Shown here: one piece after another, positions 4,601-6,606 of the stretch | Layout: every line of letters starts with the position of its first letter | How positions within the stretch are numbered: the first letter of the stretch is position 1 | From: an uncultured Verrucomicrobia subdivision 3 bacterium | GTDB lineage: Bacteria > Verrucomicrobiota > Verrucomicrobiae > Limisphaerales > CAMLLE01 | Direction: 5' to 3' | Length of the DNA: 6,606 nt | NCBI GenBank assembly: GCA_946480555.1 | Contig: CAMLLE010000177.1 | Coordinates: forward strand, 1-6,606 | Translations under genes and position numbers: made by a program | Notes under the pieces: generated by a model | The model's input: the letters and a program-made list of their open reading frames with translations, nothing else | Databases searched by the model: none | Told to the model about the DNA's origin: nothing

Positions 4601-6605
4601 GCGCCGCGTAACGCTGCAGCAGCCGGTTCACGAAGTTCGTGTTGTTGTCGAGCGCCTGGAACAGCGGATAGCCGCTGCGGAAATCGTCGATGATTGAACC
4701 CTGCACGTTCGGGAGATTGAAGCAGCGGTCGAAGTCCGGGACGTTCCATTGCCATTTCGAGCCTGCGGCGCGCGCGCGCCAGAACTCGCGGTTGTGGCCC
4801 CAGCTCGTGTTCACGCCGAAATCGTTCGCGACCACGTAGTCAATGAACGAATCCACATTCATGCGCGCCAGCATCTCGGTGTAATTCGTTGCCTGACCCA
4901 GATCGTGCGACGTGTAGAACGCGTGGAACTCGTCGTAGGTGTCAGTGCTGCCCGTGTCCGCCATCAAGGTCGTCACGCCCGATTCGTTATGCGCGTATTG
5001 GACCAGATCGTAGGTGTCTTCCGCGAGCTGATGTTCGTTTGCGAAGAAGACCGGATCGAACTGCTTGCGCAGGTCGTGAATGCCCCAATAACGGCCGTTT
5101 ACAAACACGACTGCGGGACGGTAGGAGGAAAGATCGTTCTCAGCCTGGCCGCGAAGAATGGGCGCCATCATGGCGTCCCGCAACATGTCGAGGTCCCAAT
5201 TATCTCCTCCATTGCGGATGTTGAGCTTGCCAAACGTGCCGACGGGTTCGTCCGGGAAGATCTGGTGCATGATGAGATCGTCGCCGTATTTGCCGCGCAT
5301 GTGAATGTTCAGCGGCTTCTGCGGGAAGCGCCAGATGTTCTCGCCGCCGATGCGCATGCCCGCGTTCACGGCGAATGCCGCCGCGCCATTCGTTTCAAAA
5401 AATTCCAGCCGCACGGGGATTTCGCGGCCCTTGTAGGGATACGGCGTGTCGTTCGTGTAAATGCCGATGACGGAACCGGAGAGGGTGGCCGGATCGGCCA
5501 CAAACGACAGCACGGGCAAGGTGCGGTCCACCGGTTCGCCAATGAAATAGGATCGCGTCAGGATCGGGCTGGGAATCAAACCCGTCACAAACGTTCGGGC
5601 GCGCAGAATCGTGTTGCTCGCGATGCCGATGCTGTTGGTGAACGCAGGGGACTGGATAGTGGGGAGGGATCCGTCGAGCGTGTAGCGGATCGTTCCGCTG
5701 GCGGCGCTGAGCGTGACCAGCTGGCTTCCGGGATAGAACCCAGACGCGAGCGAAGCACTGACGGCGGGCGCGGCGGTCAGTTGCGTGAGCGGTTCAGTGC
5801 TGTTGGTCGCGCCCGGCGTGGGTGAGCCGAAGAAGGACCAGCCGTTGGTGGAATCGCGACCGCAGGAAACATCCTCCGTCTGGAATCCGAACGTGACGGA
5901 ATCCACGAGGACGGCTTCGCCGGTGACTTCGGCCACGATCAATTCCGCCGCGAAGCTCAGGTCCGTGCTGTTGGCGGTGGCTTGATGAACTTCCACGGCG
6001 AGGACGTTATCGCCTGTGGCGAACAGTGACCGGGGCAGTTCCAGCGTTTCGAAGACATTCTCCGTCGAAACGGCGGAGCTGGCGAAGTTCGTGTGCGTGA
6101 CGGTTCCAGCCGGGAACCGCAGCCGCGCGAACTCCGTTCCGTTCAAATAGAAGATGGCGCCGTCATCCACGATGGCACGAAGGCGAATGTTCCCCAGCCG
6201 GGCCGGATCGTTGATGGAGAAGTGCCGGCGGAAATGGGTTGTTCGATACTTGCTGCTTGAGTTTGGCCCGTAAGAAACCGTCGTCGATTCGTCGCCATCG
6301 CCGTAGCCGAGTTGAGCCGGTCCTTGTGACCAGACGCTGTCGTCAAAGCCGGCGGTCATCCAAAGCGCACCGGGATTCGTCCCGCCATCGAGATATTTCC
6401 ACACCGCATTCGCTGCGATCAGCGTGACGTCCTGCGGTGGAAGCGTCGTGCGGAAAACGCCGATGGATTCGCCTTCCGCCGCGAGCTTGAAACTCGCGTG
6501 GTAGTTTCGAGTCTGGAACGTGCTTCCCCAAGGCCAATAACCGCGCACGTGTGTCTCGCCAGGCGCGGCGTCAAATCCATCGGCGCGAATCATCAAATAG
6601 CCTTT
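1656..6605 (-). CDS. Giant secreted CotH-kinase / lamin-tail / parallel beta-helix multidomain protein (5' partial)
   Basis: The frame is open from the window edge (first full codon 6605-6603) to the TAA at 1658-1656, giving 1,649 codons. The TTG at 6596 and the adjacent ATG are internal to an LTD and are not the start. Counted from the TTG, the domains are: LTD-1 (1-49 and 229-265) split by a galactose-binding-like insert (50-228), CHB_HEX_C-like (274-350), CotH kinase (357-735), bacterial-repeat/InlB-like (745-819), right-handed parallel beta-helix (825-1200), LTD-2 (1210-1355), LTD-3 (1360-1526), a calcium loop (1546-1557) and a C-terminal module (1571-1646). CotH domains can phosphorylate spore-coat or extracellular proteins in other bacteria; here the canonical catalytic Asp is not seen. 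The other domains are binding or scaffold folds of exported proteins. No transmembrane helix or sorting tail is visible, and the signal peptide must lie off-window. Likely a cell-surface or secreted protein of unknown substrate, inferred to be verrucomicrobial. Confidence 0.94.
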   Translation of the reverse strand, partial: KGYLMIRADGFDAAPGETHVRGYWPWGSTFQTRNYHASFKLAAEGESIGVFRTTLPPQDVTLIAANAVWKYLDGGTNPGALWMTAGFDDSVWSQGPAQLGYGDGDESTTVSYGPNSSSKYRTTHFRRHFSINDPARLGNIRLRAIVDDGAIFYLNGTEFARLRFPAGTVTHTNFASSAVSTENVFETLELPRSLFATGDNVLAVEVHQATANSTDLSFAAELIVAEVTGEAVLVDSVTFGFQTEDVSCGRDSTNGWSFFGSPTPGATNSTEPLTQLTAAPAVSASLASGFYPGSQLVTLSAASGTIRYTLDGSLPTIQSPAFTNSIGIASNTILRARTFVTGLIPSPILTRSYFIGEPVDRTLPVLSFVADPATLSGSVIGIYTNDTPYPYKGREIPVRLEFFETNGAAAFAVNAGMRIGGENIWRFPQKPLNIHMRGKYGDDLIMHQIFPDEPVGTFGKLNIRNGGDNWDLDMLRDAMMAPILRGQAENDLSSYRPAVVFVNGRYWGIHDLRKQFDPVFFANEHQLAEDTYDLVQYAHNESGVTTLMADTGSTDTYDEFHAFYTSHDLGQATNYTEMLARMNVDSFIDYVVANDFGVNTSWGHNREFWRARAAGSKWQWNVPDFDRCFNLPNVQGSIIDDFRSGYPLFQALDNNTNFVNRLLQRYAAHVGSTLHSNRIGSFLDSLATEVDGEMPRHIARWGAEGGIPSLASRQAQLDEIKQFATARPAYAFSRLQTELSINPGMANLSVTLAPHAGGNIRVAGVPLTPEFNTVIPLFRNTPVELTAEPAPGFRFVSWSNGSTNPVIEIVLTANQSITANFQAGAETLLPGTIDSPMTLSAAGSPYSVTTDLVIASNTVVNIGPGVKLLMPAGASIFVHGELHVNGTSNSPVQFLARGGKPWGNLSFVNGTGPSVISNLVVRNASLSRKDPVKLKAAVAAYNSTVVLEGLDIEAPQPIFTRFGSTTLRNSRIHSQFTGDGINIKFGAGVVENCVFTGSPTPDTDAIDFDGVLNGLIRGNRIYAFRGFNSDAIDVGEGCQNLIVASNRIFNIYDKGVSVGQASTARIERNLIVNTELGIGVKDAGSTAFVNQNTFAQTGVGVAVYEKNPGSGGGTAYVTNCIFSRCKNAPATVDSLSALVIRYSLSDTLALVGTGNLNADPLFFDAGSYDFSLAANSPARNSGDPAHAPDPDGSRADMGAYYTYDPADYPYLVPNLVVVNEVLAHSHDSAPDWIELYNNSAQSVDLSGWFISDSANTPMKFRIADGTILPPNGYLVLYEDLHFGIGSTNPGALVPFALSENGDTVNIFGPGDALRPDYSEREDFGPSATGVTFGRYFKSSSRTFNFVSMAVPTPGAPNSDPLVGPIVISEIMYHPPVADAEYLELANITTNAITLFDSTTGVPWQMKGITHVFPGGPALTIGAGERILLVRNPTIFAQNYTPRAGTRVFQWTSGGLDNNGETVEIVKPGDVDDLGVRQYIRVDRVDFLDVSPWPAGPDGSGTSLTRINERSYGNDFANWTESSATPGETSYQQWLALQNFPIGQNGSGADPDGDHLPNGMEYALGTSALTPSTLNWTLNVLSHGTEISFTFPARRSDVGYVIQRSEDNELSEWTNLNGVFTDSNGSMVFNAFDSDTTGRAFYRLQVVLYQ
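1659..1970 (-). other. Calcium-loop motif and C-terminal 'Y-x-I-Q ... FYR' beta module
   Basis: After LTD-3 comes ADPDGDHLPNGMEYALGTS, with Asp1546, Asp1548, Asp1550, Asn1554 and Glu1557 at positions 1, 3, 5, 9 and 12 of an EF-hand/TSP3-type calcium loop. The last about 75 residues contain GYVIQRSEDN at 1595, Trp1609 and AFYRLQV at 1636. This matches the layout of the module that ends the convergent + strand gene, and it is typical of verrucomicrobial exported proteins. Calcium binding is inferred from the spacing only. Confidence 0.82.
2019..2969 (-). other. Two tandem lamin-tail domains (LTD-2, LTD-3)
   Basis: LTD-2 (residues about 1210-1355) begins VVVNEVLAHS, continues with DWIELYNNS, VDLSGWFISDS, LPPNGYLVLYED and FALSENGDTVNIF, and ends VPTPGAPN. 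LTD-3 (about 1360-1526) begins IVISEIMYHPP, continues with EYLELANITTNAITL, IGAGERILLV, GLDNNGETVEIV and DFLDVSPWPAGPDGSGTSL, and ends ATPGETS. Each follows the usual LTD order from the first N-E or S-E-I strand to the terminal TPG turn. The two are strongly diverged from each other, so a recent duplication is unlikely. They follow the beta-helix directly and precede the C-terminal end. Confidence 0.92.
2997..4124 (-). other. Right-handed parallel beta-helix domain with regular Asn ladder
   Basis: Residues about 825-1200 hold a beta-helix of the type seen in pectate-lyase-like and NosD-like proteins. It opens with a cap (VNIGPGVKLLMPAG, then FVHGELHVNGTSNSPVQF), has coils with N-x-[IVF] turns, and closes with LNADPLFFDAGSYDFSLAANS and DPDGSRADMGAY, a common C-terminal cap. 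Asn residues at 966, 989, 1016, 1043, 1066, 1089 and 1116 fall 23 or 27 residues apart, one per coil. Several coils carry acidic DAI-D motifs (GDGIN at 975, TDAIDFDG at 1000, SDAIDVGEG at 1026) that could line a metal or sugar groove. Whether it is an enzyme such as a lyase or hydrolase, or a binding rod, cannot be decided from sequence alone. Confidence 0.87.
4140..4364 (-). other. Bacterial-repeat (InlB B-repeat-like) domain
   Basis: Residues about 745-819 read as the compact beta domain known as the bacterial repeat family: VTLAPHAGGNIRVAG, a pair of strands ending in TPVELTAEPAPGFRFVSWSNG, then NPVIEIVLTANQSITANF. The G-[FY]-x-F-x-x-W motif followed by I-x-A-x-F is the hallmark. It sits as a single copy linking the CotH domain to the beta-helix, which suggests a spacer role. 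Confidence 0.87.
4392..5528 (-). other. CotH-type protein kinase domain, canonical catalytic Asp apparently replaced
   Basis: Residues about 357-735 contain LPVLSFVADP at 360, a KGREIPVRLEFFE strand, MRIGGENIWRFPQKPLNIHM (the family's R-x-G ... PQK segment, Lys427), LNIRNGGDNWD with MLRDAMM, RPAVVFVNGRYWGIHDLR (493-510), and the active-site region NTSWGHNREFW (596-606) followed by KWQWNVPDFDRCFN (614-627). The family usually has an Asp five residues before the conserved Asn, here Asn602; that place is Thr597, with Ser598 next to it. The later pair Asp621-x-Asp623, matching the metal-binding D-x-D, is kept. CotH of Bacillus is an atypical kinase that phosphorylates spore-coat proteins; the substrate here is unknown. 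The domain may be an active variant of a subfamily with a shifted catalytic residue, or a pseudokinase. Residues about 685-735 are probably its helical C-terminal end. Confidence 0.88.
5547..5777 (-). other. CHB_HEX_C-like (chitobiase C-terminal) domain
   Basis: Residues about 274-350 show the standard pattern: PAVSASLASGFYPGSQLVTL, then the IRYTLDGSLPT hairpin near residue 303, SPAFTNSI, and the closing strands TILRARTFVTG and RSYFIG. This small beta-sandwich is common just before CotH domains in large bacterial surface proteins. Its role is usually assumed to be structural or glycan binding, and no catalytic role is known to me. Confidence 0.87.
5802..6605 (-). other. Lamin-tail domain (LTD-1) interrupted by a galactose-binding-like beta-sandwich domain
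   Basis: The first in-window segment has the middle of an LTD: KGYLMIRADG, then NYHASFKLAAEGESIGVF ending at residue 48. The strand that should follow directly (VDSVTFGFQTEDVSCGR and the closing SPTPGATN) appears only from residue 231. Between them lie about 180 residues with their own family signature: VWKYLDGG at 65, FDDSVWSQGPAQLGYGDGDE from 84, YRTTHFRRHF at 117, DDGAIFYLNGTEFAR at 144 and GDNVLAVEVHQ at 195. I know this pattern from galactose-binding-like domains in large verrucomicrobial and planctomycetal exported proteins, sometimes beside phosphoesterases. The N-terminal strands of LTD-1 lie outside the window. LTDs are small Ig-like folds thought to mediate surface attachment or tethering. 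Confidence 0.8.
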
Positions 6606-6606
6606 C

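Noticed and set aside
4749..5825. Open reading frame of 358 codons on the + strand opposite the CotH region
   Set aside because: It lies wholly antisense to a well-supported coding frame with recognisable CotH and CHB_HEX motifs. Its translation is Arg/Val/Ala-rich and shows no domain, so it is a by-product of GC-rich codon use.
6591..6596. TTG/ATG as start of the - strand gene
   Set aside because: These codons lie inside the LTD strand KGYLMIRAD, which continues in frame to the window edge; the real start is beyond it.

Overview
The window holds the 3' parts of two large, convergent genes that together cover nearly every base. One is on the + strand (positions 2-1636) and one on the - strand (6605-1656). 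Their stop codons are only 19 bases apart, and both genes run off the window at their 5' ends. As a result, no true start codon, ribosome binding site, promoter or signal peptide is visible for either. I see no RNA gene, mobile element, CRISPR array or attachment site.

Both products are mosaics of domains typical of exported or cell-surface proteins. The + strand protein carries a left-handed beta-helix of hexapeptide repeats, a LamG/concanavalin-like lectin fold, an Ig-like 'putative Ig' domain and a C-terminal beta module. The - strand protein has at least 1,649 visible residues. In order these form a lamin-tail domain (LTD) split by an inserted galactose-binding-like domain, a chitobiase C-terminal-like (CHB_HEX_C) domain, a CotH-type protein kinase domain, a bacterial-repeat (InlB-like) domain, a long right-handed parallel beta-helix, two more LTDs, a calcium-loop motif and a C-terminal beta module.

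The C-terminal module of both proteins (Y-x-I-Q-x-S followed by a Trp, ending in F-Y-R-[VL]), together with the CotH/LTD/CHB_HEX combination and the GC-rich composition, points to a bacterium of the Verrucomicrobiota (Pedosphaera/Limisphaerales-like) or a close PVC relative. This taxonomic placement is inferred from remembered domain architectures, not from a search.

The two genes may act at the same surface, but convergent orientation means they are not one operon. The points most worth a second look are the apparent insertion of a whole domain inside the first LTD, the absence of the usual catalytic Asp in the CotH D-x4-N motif while the later D-x-D pair is kept, the fusion of this kinase-like domain to a regular Asn-laddered beta-helix, and the very regular 16-hexad repeat in the + strand protein. 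I did not find evidence for a multi-gene system such as defence, biosynthesis or mobile functions.
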